A stretch of 64,000 nt of DNA from Thermopolyspora flexuosa (GTDB lineage: Bacteria > Actinomycetota > Actinomycetes > Streptosporangiales > Streptosporangiaceae). The stretch is from contig NZ_VFPQ01000001.1 of the NCBI RefSeq assembly GCF_006716785.1, positions 4,774,001 through 4,838,000 on the forward strand, in the 5' to 3' direction. The position numbers and the translations under genes were made by a program. The first letter of the stretch is position 1, and every line of letters starts with the position of its first letter. The notes under the pieces are model-generated. The model saw only the letters and a program-made list of their open reading frames with translations. It made no database searches and was not told the DNA's origin. Shown one piece after another: positions 1 to 11,200 of this stretch.

Positions 1-575
1 GGTTCCGGCCCGGGCGGGCCGGAGGCGACCGGCCATCGCCGGTCCGGCGGGGTGTCGGACACGAGGCGGCCGCAGGACGGGCCGAGCAGGGCGGCGCCGA
101 CCACGCGGCCGCCGAACAGGTCGCCGTGCCGGGCGGCGAGGGAGAGGATCGCGACCGCGCCCATCGCGTGCCCGGCGAGCACCACCGGCACGTCCGGCGG
201 CACGGTGCGCTCGAGCACCGCGGCGAGGTCGTCGCCGAGCCGGTCCACGGTGAGCGAGCCGCCCGGCGCGGAGCCGCCGTGGCCGCGGTGGTCGTAGCGG
301 ACGAGGGTGGCCGTGCCCGCGAGCGCCCGGCGCTGGAACCGCCACGCCCGGCGGTCGAGCAGCCAGCCGTGGGCGAACACGACGGCGAGCCGCGATCCGG
401 GGCACTCGTCGACGTCCGCGGCGAGCCGTACCCCGTCGTCGGCGGTCACGGTGACGGGCCTGCCGCACCGGTCACGCGGCGCCCGGCGGGCGGCGATCCC
501 GATCTCGGCGCCGGTCAGCAGGCCGGCCAGAGCGATCCTGCGCCCGGAACGGCGCGCGCTCCTGGATGCCTCCAC
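1..575 (-). CDS. Alpha/beta hydrolase, 3' part missing, nucleophile Ser replaced by Ala
   Basis: Minus-strand reading frame running off the left edge, so the C-terminus is missing. It reads as an alpha/beta-hydrolase fold: an HGW oxyanion-type motif after a beta strand (FAHGWLLDRRAW), an R-x-D-H-R-G-H-G motif, and a nucleophile elbow. The elbow reads G-H-A-M-G (residues 135-139), so the expected catalytic Ser is Ala137, encoded by GCG. Unless this is a sequencing error the protein should not act as a normal serine hydrolase. The GTG at 575 is the first start before the fold and no in-frame ATG lies near it. The N-terminus is Arg/Ser-rich and then hydrophobic, possibly a membrane anchor. It lies just downstream of the acyltransferase on the same strand. 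Substrate unknown. Confidence 0.75.
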   Translation of the reverse strand, partial: MEASRSARRSGRRIALAGLLTGAEIGIAARRAPRDRCGRPVTVTADDGVRLAADVDECPGSRLAVVFAHGWLLDRRAWRFQRRALAGTATLVRYDHRGHGGSAPGGSLTVDRLGDDLAAVLERTVPPDVPVVLAGHAMGAVAILSLAARHGDLFGGRVVGAALLGPSCGRLVSDTPPDRRWPVASGPPGPE

Positions 576-636
576 GCCGCCTGACCATAGCGTCGGGAAA
601 GCTTCACCGTTCGCGAAATAACCGGAAAAGATGGGG

Positions 637-1482
637 TCACAGGAACGGGGGGAACGCGTGCCCCCGGCGCAGCCGCAGCGCGTTGAGCCGGTGCTGGATG
701 ATCTCCCGCACCTGGTCGGTGAGGTTGAACACCAGCATCGGGTCGTCGGCCTCCTCCGGATCGAACTCGTCGGTGCGCACCGGCTCGCCGAACTCGATCA
801 TCCACTTCGACGGCAGCGGGATGAGGCCGAACGGCCCGAGCCACGGGAAGAACGGGGTGATCGGCAGGTACGGCAGGCCGAGCAGCCGGGCGAGCGGCCG
901 CAGGTCGCCGATCTTGGGGTAGATCTCCTCGGCCCCCACGATCGCGCACGGGATGATCGGCACCCCGGCGCGGATCGCCGAGGCGACGAAGCCGCCCCGG
1001 CCGAACCGCTGCAGCCGGTAGCGCTCGGAGAACGGCTTGCCCACGCCCTTGAAGCCCTCGGGGAACACCCCGACGAGCTCGCCCTTGCGCAGCAGCCGGT
1101 CGGCGTCCTCCGGGCAGGCGAGGGTGTGGCCGCTCTTGCGGGACAGGTGCCCGAGCACCGGAAGCTGGTAGACCAGGTGCGCGCCGAGCAGCCGGATCGG
1201 GCGGTGCGCGGGGTGGTCGTCGTGCAGCGCCACCTGGAGCATGAGCGCGTCGACCGGCAGCGTGCCGGAGTGGTTCGCGACCACGAGCGCGCCCGACTCG
1301 TCCGGAACGTTCTCCAGGCCGAGCGTCTCCACCCGGAACCAGTGCCGGTACAGCGGGCGGAGCAGCTCCAGAATGACCTTGTCGTTGAACTCCGGGTCGA
1401 ACCCGAACTCGTCGACCTCGTACTCGCCCGCGAGGCGCCGCCGCAGGAACGCGAGCGCCTCGGCGACGTCGATGCCGATCAT
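637..1482 (-). CDS. Lysophospholipid acyltransferase family protein (PlsC type)
   Basis: 281-residue protein of the glycerophospholipid acyltransferase family. These membrane-associated enzymes transfer an acyl chain from acyl-CoA or acyl-ACP to a lysophospholipid or glycerol phosphate. The catalytic N-H-x4-D motif is present (NHSGTLPVD), as is the glycerophosphate-binding FPEG motif (GVFPEGFKG). The start overlaps the stop of the upstream epimerase gene by four bases (ATGA), so the two are translationally coupled. The pairing bS22 / epimerase / acyltransferase is conserved in actinobacteria (for example Rv0500B-Rv0502). The exact acceptor substrate cannot be told from sequence. Confidence 0.9.
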   Translation of the reverse strand: MIGIDVAEALAFLRRRLAGEYEVDEFGFDPEFNDKVILELLRPLYRHWFRVETLGLENVPDESGALVVANHSGTLPVDALMLQVALHDDHPAHRPIRLLGAHLVYQLPVLGHLSRKSGHTLACPEDADRLLRKGELVGVFPEGFKGVGKPFSERYRLQRFGRGGFVASAIRAGVPIIPCAIVGAEEIYPKIGDLRPLARLLGLPYLPITPFFPWLGPFGLIPLPSKWMIEFGEPVRTDEFDPEEADDPMLVFNLTDQVREIIQHRLNALRLRRGHAFPPFL

Positions 1483-2504
1483 CGCCGGCCACCCGCCCGG
1501 CCGACGCCGAGACCGGACAGCCAGTCGATCACCTTGACCGGCAGCCCTTCGCCCAGGCCCTGCGACCGGAGGAAGTCGTCGAAGGCGGCGGAGGTGCTGT
1601 ACTTCGGCCGCCAGCCGAGCTCCGCCGCGAGCCGGGCGGTGTCCACCGCCCGGCCGTGGCTCATCAGCGCCAGCTGCTCAGGGGAGAAGTTCACCCGGCC
1701 GACGCTCCGCGCCAGCTCGCCCAGGATGCGGAAGGCCGGGGACGGCACCGGGATGGTCGGCTTCCCTGCCCGCCGTACGCACTGGGAGAGCAGCATGACG
1801 CCGTCACCCGCCACATTGAACGTTCCGTTGTGGTCCTCCAGGGCCATGCGGCGCAGCACCTCCACCGCGTCGTCCTCGTGGACGAACTGCAGGCGAGGGT
1901 CGAAGCCGAGGACCGTCGGCAGGACCGGCTGGAGGAAGTACCGGGTGAGGGGGGAGTCGACCCCGGGGCCCATGAAGTTGGCGAAGCGCAACAGGCTCAC
2001 CGTCACGTCCGGGCGCCGCCGGGCGAAGCCGCGCACGTACCCCTCGACCTCACACGCGTCCTTGGCGTACCCGTGCGTCGGCGGTTCGTGCGGCTCGGTG
2101 TCCTCGGTGAACATCGCCGGATCGTGCGGCGAGGAGCCGTAGACGGCCGTGGTGGAACGCACCACCACGCGGGAGACCGTCTCCGACCGCTGGCACGCGG
2201 CCAGTAACTGCATGGTGCCGATAACGTTGTGCTCTTTCATCAGCGAGCGGCTCGCGCCCTGGCTCGGGGCGCTCACCAGGCTCATGTGCACAACGGTATC
2301 GATGTCCGCCGCCGCGATGACCTGGGCGATGTCGGGGCTGCGCAGGTCGACCCGGACGAACTCGACCCTGCCGAGCTCGTGCGATGGCGGCGGCACCGTG
2401 TCGACTCCGATGACCCGGGTGATCTCCGGGTCCGCTGCGAGCACGCCGGCCAACCGCGCGCCGATATGGCGGGATACCCCGGTGACGAGCACGGTGTGGG
2501 CCAT
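1479..2504 (-). CDS. NAD-dependent epimerase/dehydratase, extended SDR family
   Basis: 341 residues with an N-terminal Rossmann fold (HTVLVTGVSRHIGARLAGVL) and an aspartate after beta-2 (GVDTVPPP), which fits NAD(H) binding and the GalE-like annotation given to orthologues. The Ser/Thr of the active site is in RSTTAVYGSS. The expected YxxxK reads Y-A-K-D-A, so a Lys sits at +2 and not +4; the chemistry may therefore differ from a sugar epimerase. The start has GAGG upstream. It lies 23 bases after the bS22 gene and overlaps the acyltransferase start, which suggests a three-gene operon. Substrate unknown. Confidence 0.87.
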   Translation of the reverse strand: MAHTVLVTGVSRHIGARLAGVLAADPEITRVIGVDTVPPPSHELGRVEFVRVDLRSPDIAQVIAAADIDTVVHMSLVSAPSQGASRSLMKEHNVIGTMQLLAACQRSETVSRVVVRSTTAVYGSSPHDPAMFTEDTEPHEPPTHGYAKDACEVEGYVRGFARRRPDVTVSLLRFANFMGPGVDSPLTRYFLQPVLPTVLGFDPRLQFVHEDDAVEVLRRMALEDHNGTFNVAGDGVMLLSQCVRRAGKPTIPVPSPAFRILGELARSVGRVNFSPEQLALMSHGRAVDTARLAAELGWRPKYSTSAAFDDFLRSQGLGEGLPVKVIDWLSGLGVGRAGGRR

Positions 2505-2527
2505 CGACGCCTCGCAGACTCCGTTCG

Positions 2528-2626
2528 CTACTTCTTGTTACGCCGCTGGACTCGAGTGCGCTTGAGCAGCTTACGGTGCTTCTTCTTCGCCATCCGCTTG
2601 CGACGCTTCTTGATGACAGAGCCCAC
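2528..2626 (-). CDS. Small ribosomal subunit protein bS22 (AURKAIP1/COX24 domain)
   Basis: A 32-residue, very basic protein beginning at a GTG (2624-2626) behind a G-rich Shine-Dalgarno (GGGGGT). It begins [16 protein letters not shown] and ends with RVQRRNKK, which is the actinobacterial 30S subunit protein bS22, known from mycobacterial ribosome structures. It is shorter than most automatic gene-finding cut-offs. A longer in-frame reading from 2725 exists but its extra residues have no family support. Position between the HTH protein gene and the epimerase gene is the conserved actinobacterial arrangement. Confidence 0.93.
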   Translation of the reverse strand: MGSVIKKRRKRMAKKKHRKLLKRTRVQRRNKK

Positions 2627-3187
2627 GGGACCCCCAGAACGGTAGTTGAGGATGTCGTTACGAGGATTCGGTGTAGAAGGACACCGACCAAACAGCCTAC
2701 CGGCGTTCTCGGGCTGATCGCCCATCGGGAGGGCCCTGTGTTCATCACGACGCCGTGTAGCGACGGTCCGGTTATCGTCGCGGCGCGGTCAGCGCGCGTA
2801 AAACCCGGCCGCCGCGCCGTTCCCGGGTACGGCATGCCGTGATGCCGGCGGATGGCGTCGGGACGGCTCGCCCTGACGGCCCGGATACGGCCGCGGAACC
2901 GACGCGGAAAACGGCGGCGTGAACGACGCGAATGCCCGCCACCGCTCCGGCGGGTCGCACCGGCGCGCGCCCGCCGCGCCGGCGGCCGCCGTACCCGTCG
3001 GCGATCGGCGTCGATCACCGCGACGGCCGCACGGTGCTCGCCGTACGCCTCCGGCGGTGCGCCGGCCCCTGGGCCGGCCGCCGTGGCGGTGGACCGCGGC
3101 CGTTCACCCCGCGGCGGTGGCGGGGCGTGGGTACGGGGGGTGGGCGCCGGCACGCCGCGGCGCACCGGCGCCGGCCGCCTCAGGCGC
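2627..3187. other. Gap without a recognised gene
   Basis: About 560 bases between the HTH gene and the bS22 gene, both on the minus strand. The right half (2930-3180) is extremely GC-rich with simple CGCCGGCGG-type runs; open frames there on the plus strand have low-complexity Arg/Pro/Ala translations and no family resemblance. The left part presumably carries the promoter of the bS22 operon, but no clear -35/-10 pair was found. Confidence 0.5.
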
Positions 3188-3391
3188 TCATCCCGCCTCG
3201 ATGAACGCGTCTCTGAGGTAGTCGTGCACCGCCTGCTCGGGTACGCGGAAGGATCGGCCGACCCGGATGGCCGGCAGCTCACCCGAGTGCACCAGCCGGT
3301 ACACCGTCATCTTGGAGACCCGCATGACCGTGGCGACCTCCGCCACCGTCAGGAACTTCACCTCGCTGAGAGGTCTTTCGCCTGCACCCAT
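3188..3391 (-). CDS. Helix-turn-helix DNA-binding protein, excisionase/MerR-like
   Basis: 67-residue winged helix-turn-helix protein of the type often labelled 'excisionase family'. Core: FLTVAEVATVMRVSKMTVYRL, then GELPAIRVGRSFRVPEQAV, the recognition helix and wing of the HTH_17 family. The ATG at 3391 is preferred over the in-frame ATG at 3439 because GGAGAGG lies six bases upstream. Orthologues are found next to the bS22 gene in many actinobacteria (Rv0500A is the mycobacterial one), so it is a stable chromosomal regulator and not a phage excisionase. Target genes are not known from this sequence. Confidence 0.85.
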   Translation of the reverse strand: MGAGERPLSEVKFLTVAEVATVMRVSKMTVYRLVHSGELPAIRVGRSFRVPEQAVHDYLRDAFIEAG

Positions 3392-3711
3392 CGGACGCCT
3401 CTCCCGCACGTGTTTCCGGGTTGTCCCCACCTGTGCCATTGCTCACGCACGTGTACTGCTGTCAGCGTAAGTCGCGAGTCCGATGGAGCAAACCCCCTAT
3501 TCCATCAAGCAGCGGTGACCCGTGCCACCTAAAACGACAAAATCCCAGGCAGCAACCGGTATGGCGGAAGGGATCGATCTTTGGAACGGACCAACCGGCG
3601 GACATTACAGTCATGCACTATTGTCAAAAAGATGCCAGCCGATCCGTGATCACCAACAAACCGGGCCGCGATGCCCATGTTCCGACATGTACGGATTGGA
3701 CGTCGCGCGCC
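3392..3711. other. Upstream region of the HTH gene, lower GC
   Basis: 320 bases of noticeably lower GC between the HTH gene and the 3' end of the phosphatase-like gene. A TTGACA on the minus strand (3622-3627) is a possible -35 element for the HTH gene, but no well-spaced -10 was found. No coding frame is convincing. Confidence 0.4.
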
Positions 3712-4545
3712 TCAGAGGTCACGTGTGATCCGGTGGATGAGGTACTCCGTGAGCGGGCGGTAGTACCGCGGGAGCACGTTGTCGTCGAGCGGCACCGCCA
3801 CCGCGATCTTGCCCTCGGCCTCGCCGACGAAGAGCGCGGGGTCGTTGCAGTCGGCGAACCCGACCGTCTCGATGCCCGCCTCGCCGGCCGCGCCCGCCCA
3901 GCCGTGGTCGGCGATCACCAGGTCGGGGCGGGGCTCGCCGCGCCGGTCGAGCTCCTCAAGGATCGCCACCATGGGGTCGGCGTCGTGGGTGTGCACGAAC
4001 GAGCCGCGGTCGTCGAGCATGGCGACGTCGTCGAGGTACCGGATCCGGCGCCGCCGCCCGTAGCCGCCGACGCACTCGCCGCCCTCGGCGGGCGTGATCA
4101 CGGTCGCGCCGTACGCGGCCGCGGTCCGGGCGAGCGCGGTGTGGATGGCGAGCAGCCCGGTGGGATGCCCGGTCGCGAACAGCACGCGCGCCGAGCCGCG
4201 GGCGAGCACCGCGCCGATGCGGTCGGCCATCGCCTCCAGCGCGTCGATCGTCCGGTCGGGGTCGATGGTGTCCTGGCCCTCGCGGTGCTCGGGGTCCGGG
4301 GAGACGCCGACCGACTTCGCCATGAGGCCGAGCACGTCGGCGTAGCTCCAGTCCTCGGAGATGTCGAGGCCGAACAGGTAGTACGGGTCGCGCAGGGCGA
4401 GCGAGCGGTAGTGGTCGAGGTTGTTCTCGCGGGGGGTGGCGACGTGCCCGGCGATCCTCGTGCGGATCAGATGCTCCCGCAGCTCCTCCCGGGTGGGGAC
4501 GCGGCCGGTGCGCCCACCGGGGTCAGGCACGCTCGCGGCACCCAT
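3712..4545 (-). CDS. Conserved actinobacterial protein, annotated 'phosphatase' in relatives
   Basis: 277-residue cytosolic protein related to a Streptomyces family whose members are called phosphatase without experimental proof that I know of. Recognisable family blocks: TRIAGHVATPRENNLDHY near the start, GQDTIDPDRTIDALE, FATGHPTGL, VIADHGWAGAAG and GFADCNDPALF. The many His/Asp residues in these blocks would suit a metal site. The ATG at 4545 has GGGAG five bases upstream; the in-frame GTG at 4551 is too close to it. It follows the acuC-like gene on the same strand with a 66-base gap, so the two may be co-transcribed. Function should be regarded as unproven. Confidence 0.7.
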   Translation of the reverse strand: MGAASVPDPGGRTGRVPTREELREHLIRTRIAGHVATPRENNLDHYRSLALRDPYYLFGLDISEDWSYADVLGLMAKSVGVSPDPEHREGQDTIDPDRTIDALEAMADRIGAVLARGSARVLFATGHPTGLLAIHTALARTAAAYGATVITPAEGGECVGGYGRRRRIRYLDDVAMLDDRGSFVHTHDADPMVAILEELDRRGEPRPDLVIADHGWAGAAGEAGIETVGFADCNDPALFVGEAEGKIAVAVPLDDNVLPRYYRPLTEYLIHRITRDL

Positions 4546-4611
4546 GTGCACTCCCGTCCGTCTCGTCGGTCGCAGTCCCGCCCGCCGCGGGCGGTCGGCC
4601 GCCTAACGCGG

Positions 4612-5775
4612 CTAGGGCAGAGGATCAAGGCCGCGCAGCGGGAAGATGGCGTTTCGCGTCGCCATGATCGCCCGGTCGACCGGATCCGCCGGGTCATAAC
4701 CATCTGAGATATCACGAAATTCCGGATTTCGCCCGTCCGTCATGCTGAGCGGGGCGCTCTCGCACATGCGCTCTCCCACCAGCGCCCGCCAGCGCGGCGG
4801 CGTCTCGGTCTCCGGATCGAGCGGACGGCCCGCCGCCTCCGCGATCAGGTGGGTCCACGCCCGCGGCACCACCTGCACCAGGGCGTACCCGCCCCCGCCG
4901 GTGGCGAGCCACCGCCCGCCCGCGGTCTCGTGCGCCAGCCGGTGCAGCGCCGCGTACGCCGCGCGCTGGCCGTCCACCGAGAGCTTCAGGTGGGCGAGCG
5001 GGTCGAGCTCGTGGCCGTCGCAGCCGTGCTGGGTGACGAGCACCTGCGGGGCGAACTCCCGCAGCAGCGGCGGCACGAGCGCGTGGAACGCCCGCAGCCA
5101 CTCGGCGTCGCCGCAGCCCGCCGGGAGCGCCACGTTCACCGCGGTCCCCTCGGCCCCGGTCTCGCTCGGGTACCCGGTGCCCGGGAAGAGCGTGCGCGGG
5201 GACTCGTGCAGGCTGATCGTGAGCACCCGGGGGTCGTCGTAGAACATCGCCTGCACGCCGTCCCCGTGGTGCACGTCGACGTCCACGTACGCGATGCGCT
5301 CGGCGCCGTTCTCGAGCAGCCAGGCGATCGCCACCGCCGGGTCGTTGTAGACGCAGAAGCCGCTCGCGGTCGCCGGCATCGCGTGGTGCAGCCCGCCCGC
5401 GATGTTGAGCGCGTGCTGCGCCTCGCCGGTCCACACCGCCTTGGCCGCCGCCAGCGTCGCGCCCGCCACGAGCGCCGACGCCTCGTGCACGCCGGGGAAG
5501 GCCGGGTTGTCCGTGGTGCCGAGGCCGTGCCGTACGTCCGGGGCGCCCCACTGGGAGACCTGCTTGACCGCCTCGATGTACTCGCGGGTGTGCACCCGCG
5601 CGAGGTCGTCGTCCGTGGCGGGTGCGCACCCGGCCAGCTCCACGTGGTCGAGCACACCGAGCTCCTTGGCGAGGGCCATGGTGAGCTCGACCCGTACCGG
5701 GGCGAGGGGATGGCCGGGGCCGAAGTCGTAGCCGATGAGCCCGTCGTCCCACACCACGCGCACGGAATCGCTCAT
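4612..5775 (-). CDS. acuC: Acetoin utilization AcuC / histone-deacetylase superfamily amidohydrolase
   Basis: 387-residue zinc-dependent deacetylase of the arginase/HDAC superfamily. Active-site elements are in order: GGLHHAMPATASGFCVYND, the metal-binding DVDVHHGDGVQ, LHESPRTLFPGTG, and CDGHELDPLAHL. In Bacillus AcuC deacetylates and so activates acetyl-CoA synthetase; the same role towards the Acs encoded at 44246 is a fair inference but the genes are not adjacent. The ATG at 5775 (MSDSVRVVWDDG) is the family start; an earlier in-frame start adds 13 residues without support. Confidence 0.87.
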   Translation of the reverse strand: MSDSVRVVWDDGLIGYDFGPGHPLAPVRVELTMALAKELGVLDHVELAGCAPATDDDLARVHTREYIEAVKQVSQWGAPDVRHGLGTTDNPAFPGVHEASALVAGATLAAAKAVWTGEAQHALNIAGGLHHAMPATASGFCVYNDPAVAIAWLLENGAERIAYVDVDVHHGDGVQAMFYDDPRVLTISLHESPRTLFPGTGYPSETGAEGTAVNVALPAGCGDAEWLRAFHALVPPLLREFAPQVLVTQHGCDGHELDPLAHLKLSVDGQRAAYAALHRLAHETAGGRWLATGGGGYALVQVVPRAWTHLIAEAAGRPLDPETETPPRWRALVGERMCESAPLSMTDGRNPEFRDISDGYDPADPVDRAIMATRNAIFPLRGLDPLP

Positions 5776-5866
5776 GTCGTGACGGTACCGCACCGACCGG
5801 CACGTGCCGTACACGGCCCGCCACGATCGCCTCCCGGCCCCGCGCGGGTACGGCGCGCCGGGTGGG

Positions 5867-6664
5867 TCAGCCGGAGGCGAGCTCGCGCCCGCGGTCGCGC
5901 GCGGCCGAGATCGCGTCGAGGAAGGCGGCGCGCACCCGGTGCCGCTCCAGCTCGGCGACGGCCGCGATCGTGGTGCCGCCCGGCGAGGTCACCGCCTCGC
6001 GCAGGATGACCGGGTGCTCCCCGGAGTCGCGCAGCATGATCGCCGAGCCGACGAGCGTCTGGATCACCATCTCCAGCGCGGCGGCGCGCGGCATGCCGAG
6101 CAGGATGCCTGCGTCGACCATCGCCTCGACGAGGTAGAAGAAGTACGCCGGGCCGCTGCCGGAGAGCGCGGTGGCCGCGTCCTGCAGCGACTCGGGGAGG
6201 CGCAGCACCTTGCCGACCGGGGAGAACAGCTCCTCGACCCGGCGCAGGTGCTCCTCCTCGGCGTGCGAGCCCGCCGAGATCACGCTCATCGCCTCGTCCA
6301 CGAGCACCGGGGTGTTCGACATCACCCGCACCACCGGCACCCGCTCCTTGATCCGCGCCTCGACGAACGCGGTGGTGATGCCGGCCGCCGCCGAGATCAC
6401 CAGCGTGCCCGCGGGCACGTGCGGCCCGATCTCGTCGAGCAGGCGCGCCATGTCCTGCGGCTTCACGGCGAGGACGAGGGTGCTCGCGGTCTGCGCCGCC
6501 TCGACGTTCGGCACCACCCGCACCTTGTACCGCTCGGCGATGACCTCGCCGCGCTCCGGGCGGCGCACGGTGGCGAGCACGCGGTCCGGCTCGAAACCCG
6601 CGCGCAGCAGGCCCGACAGCAGGGCCTCGCCCATCTTCCCGGTTCCCAGAATCGCGATAGGCAC
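5867..6664 (-). CDS. proC: Pyrroline-5-carboxylate reductase
   Basis: 265 residues, the usual ProC length. It catalyses the last step of proline synthesis, reducing delta1-pyrroline-5-carboxylate with NAD(P)H. The N-terminal Rossmann motif is IAILGTGKMGEALLSGLL, and the C-terminal dimerisation/substrate segment carries SGSGPAYFFYLVEAM and SPGGTTIAAVAELE, both diagnostic of the family. It lies 9 bases downstream of the proline dehydrogenase gene on the same strand. The pairing of a biosynthetic and a catabolic proline enzyme in one unit is common in actinobacteria. Confidence 0.96.
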   Translation of the reverse strand: MPIAILGTGKMGEALLSGLLRAGFEPDRVLATVRRPERGEVIAERYKVRVVPNVEAAQTASTLVLAVKPQDMARLLDEIGPHVPAGTLVISAAAGITTAFVEARIKERVPVVRVMSNTPVLVDEAMSVISAGSHAEEEHLRRVEELFSPVGKVLRLPESLQDAATALSGSGPAYFFYLVEAMVDAGILLGMPRAAALEMVIQTLVGSAIMLRDSGEHPVILREAVTSPGGTTIAAVAELERHRVRAAFLDAISAARDRGRELASG

Positions 6665-6673
6665 GGCCTCACC

Positions 6674-7603
6674 CTACAAGCGCCGCAGCAGGTATCCGTA
6701 CCAGGCCGTGCCGTACGGCACGTGCACCCGGACCGCCGCGCCGAGGCCGCGCAGCCGGCGCTGCTCGGCGGCCCGGACGCCGTACGGCAGCTGGAACTCG
6801 CAGTCGCCCGGTTCCCGCTCGTTGAGGGTGGCGAGCACCGAGGCGATCTCGAGCATGCGGCCGTCGTGGGTGGCGACCGCCACGTGGCCCCGGCCCGCCA
6901 TGAGCACCCGCAGGCAGCGCACGAACGAGCGGTCGATCGCGTGGCCGGTGCGGTACGCGAGCGCGGCCCCGTCGCGCGCCGCCGCGCCGGGCAGGCCCTT
7001 GCGTAGCCGTACCCGCCGGTCGGTGAGCAGGCGGCAGTGCTCCTCGGCGGCGCGCAGGCAGGCGGGGACGGTGACGCCCGCGTCCGGGTGCTCCCTGCCC
7101 AGCTCGGCGTGGAGCGCGATCAGCCGCCCGGCGGGCACCCGCTCCTCCGCCAGGTCGAGGGTGACCGTCGCCCCGGCGTCGCGGGCGGCCGCGCACAGCC
7201 GGGCCGCGGCGTCGAGCGCGCGCCGCTCGTCCGCGGGCAGGCCGAGCGCCCCGGCGTCCACGGTGAGGTCGGCGCCCCGGGCGAGGCCGCGGGCGGCGAG
7301 CCGGTCGAGCAGCCGCAGGTACTCCGCGACCGTGTGCTCGGCCCGGCGGCGGACCGCCTCGGGCCCATCGGTACGGCGCGGCGCCCGCGGGTCCCGGCCG
7401 AAGGCGTCGGGCTCCCCCAGGTACTCGATGGTCACCGGCAGCCCCTCGGCGGCGAGGGCGGCGGTGGCCCGCACCGCGGCGGCCGCGTCCGGGCCGGGGA
7501 CGTACCGGCGCAGCAGGCGGTGGGCGAGCGGCGAGCCCGCCACGAGCCGTTCGACGTACCGGCCGGTCTCCTGCCGGGACAGGGCGGCGAGGACGTTGCG
7601 CAC
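6674..7603 (-). CDS. Proline dehydrogenase (monofunctional)
   Basis: 309-residue FAD-dependent proline dehydrogenase that oxidises proline to pyrroline-5-carboxylate, feeding electrons to the respiratory chain. It is the short PRODH form without the P5C dehydrogenase domain of PutA. Family features: VTIEYLGEPDAF near the N-terminus, VTLDLAEERVPAGR, and the C-terminal EFQLPYGVRAAEQ and RVHVPYGTAWYGYLLRRL segments, which supply the proline-carboxylate-binding arginines. It stands directly upstream of proC. A P5C dehydrogenase is not in this window. Confidence 0.92.
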   Translation of the reverse strand: MRNVLAALSRQETGRYVERLVAGSPLAHRLLRRYVPGPDAAAAVRATAALAAEGLPVTIEYLGEPDAFGRDPRAPRRTDGPEAVRRRAEHTVAEYLRLLDRLAARGLARGADLTVDAGALGLPADERRALDAAARLCAAARDAGATVTLDLAEERVPAGRLIALHAELGREHPDAGVTVPACLRAAEEHCRLLTDRRVRLRKGLPGAAARDGAALAYRTGHAIDRSFVRCLRVLMAGRGHVAVATHDGRMLEIASVLATLNEREPGDCEFQLPYGVRAAEQRRLRGLGAAVRVHVPYGTAWYGYLLRRL

Positions 7604-7782
7604 TCCCCCAAGCGTACGTGCCGGACCCGCCGCCGCCCGGGAGCCGCACCCGCACGTCGCGGGCGTACGACCGGCCCGGCGCGGCGTCCCCGCGCACCCG
7701 CGCCGACCTGCGCGGATGACGCCCGAGCGGTGCGGGCGGCGCGCGGTGAACCGGGAGGGCGCGCTCTCACGTCATTAGGGCT

Positions 7783-8268
7783 ATGCGAAGGATTTGCCTG
7801 GCGGCGCTCGTCCTGCTCGTCGCCGCCTGCGGAAACCCGGCGCCGGACGACTCCTCGGCGCCCACCACGGCACGGCGGCCGGACGCCGCCACCCTTGCTC
7901 CGGACACCCCGGACTCCGGTTCGAACCACGGCTCGGGCGGCGCGGACGCCACCCCGTCGCCGAGCGCGTCCCCGGTGACCCCGAAGGGCGGCACGATCAA
8001 GCCGCGGAAGATCCCGTGGACGAGCGCCGAGCCCGTCGGCGACGGGCGGACGCTCCGCGTCGTGTGGACCTCCGGGGTCGAGCCGTGCGCCACGCTCGAC
8101 CGGGTGGAGGTCGACGAGACCCGCGGCAAGGTCACCGTCACGCTCTACGAGGGTCCGTCGCGTGCCTCGCCGGACGCGGTGTGCATCGAGATCGCGATCA
8201 CCAAGGTCACCGAGGTGCGGCTGGACGAGCCGCTCGGGGATCGCAAGGTCGTCGACGGAGCGCGCTGA
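7783..8268 (+). CDS. Small secreted lipoprotein, function unknown
   Basis: 161 residues. The N-terminus MRRICLAALVLLVAACGN is a lipoprotein signal with lipobox L-V-A-A-C, so the mature protein should be acylated at the Cys and anchored outside the membrane. A low-complexity Pro/Ala/Ser/Thr linker follows (about residues 20-75), then a small domain with two cysteines (VEPCATLDRVEV and DAVCIEI) that may form a disulfide. Similar lipoproteins of unknown role are widespread in actinomycetes. It precedes the dnaK regulatory region by about 100 bases. Confidence 0.75.
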   Translation: MRRICLAALVLLVAACGNPAPDDSSAPTTARRPDAATLAPDTPDSGSNHGSGGADATPSPSASPVTPKGGTIKPRKIPWTSAEPVGDGRTLRVVWTSGVEPCATLDRVEVDETRGKVTVTLYEGPSRASPDAVCIEIAITKVTEVRLDEPLGDRKVVDGAR

Positions 8269-8314
8269 CGGGGGTCACCGGGAGCCCGGGCGCCGTCGGA
8301 AGGCCGTGCCGTAA

Positions 8315-11151
<2,837 letters not shown>

Positions 11152-11200
11152 CAACCGAACATCACCTCCCTTGATCCCCTTGCCGCGAAGGACGCAATAG

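Noticed and set aside
2852-3532. Plus-strand frame of 226 codons opposite the HTH gene
   Set aside because: Mostly simple GC-rich repeats; the HTH protein on the other strand is a clear family member.
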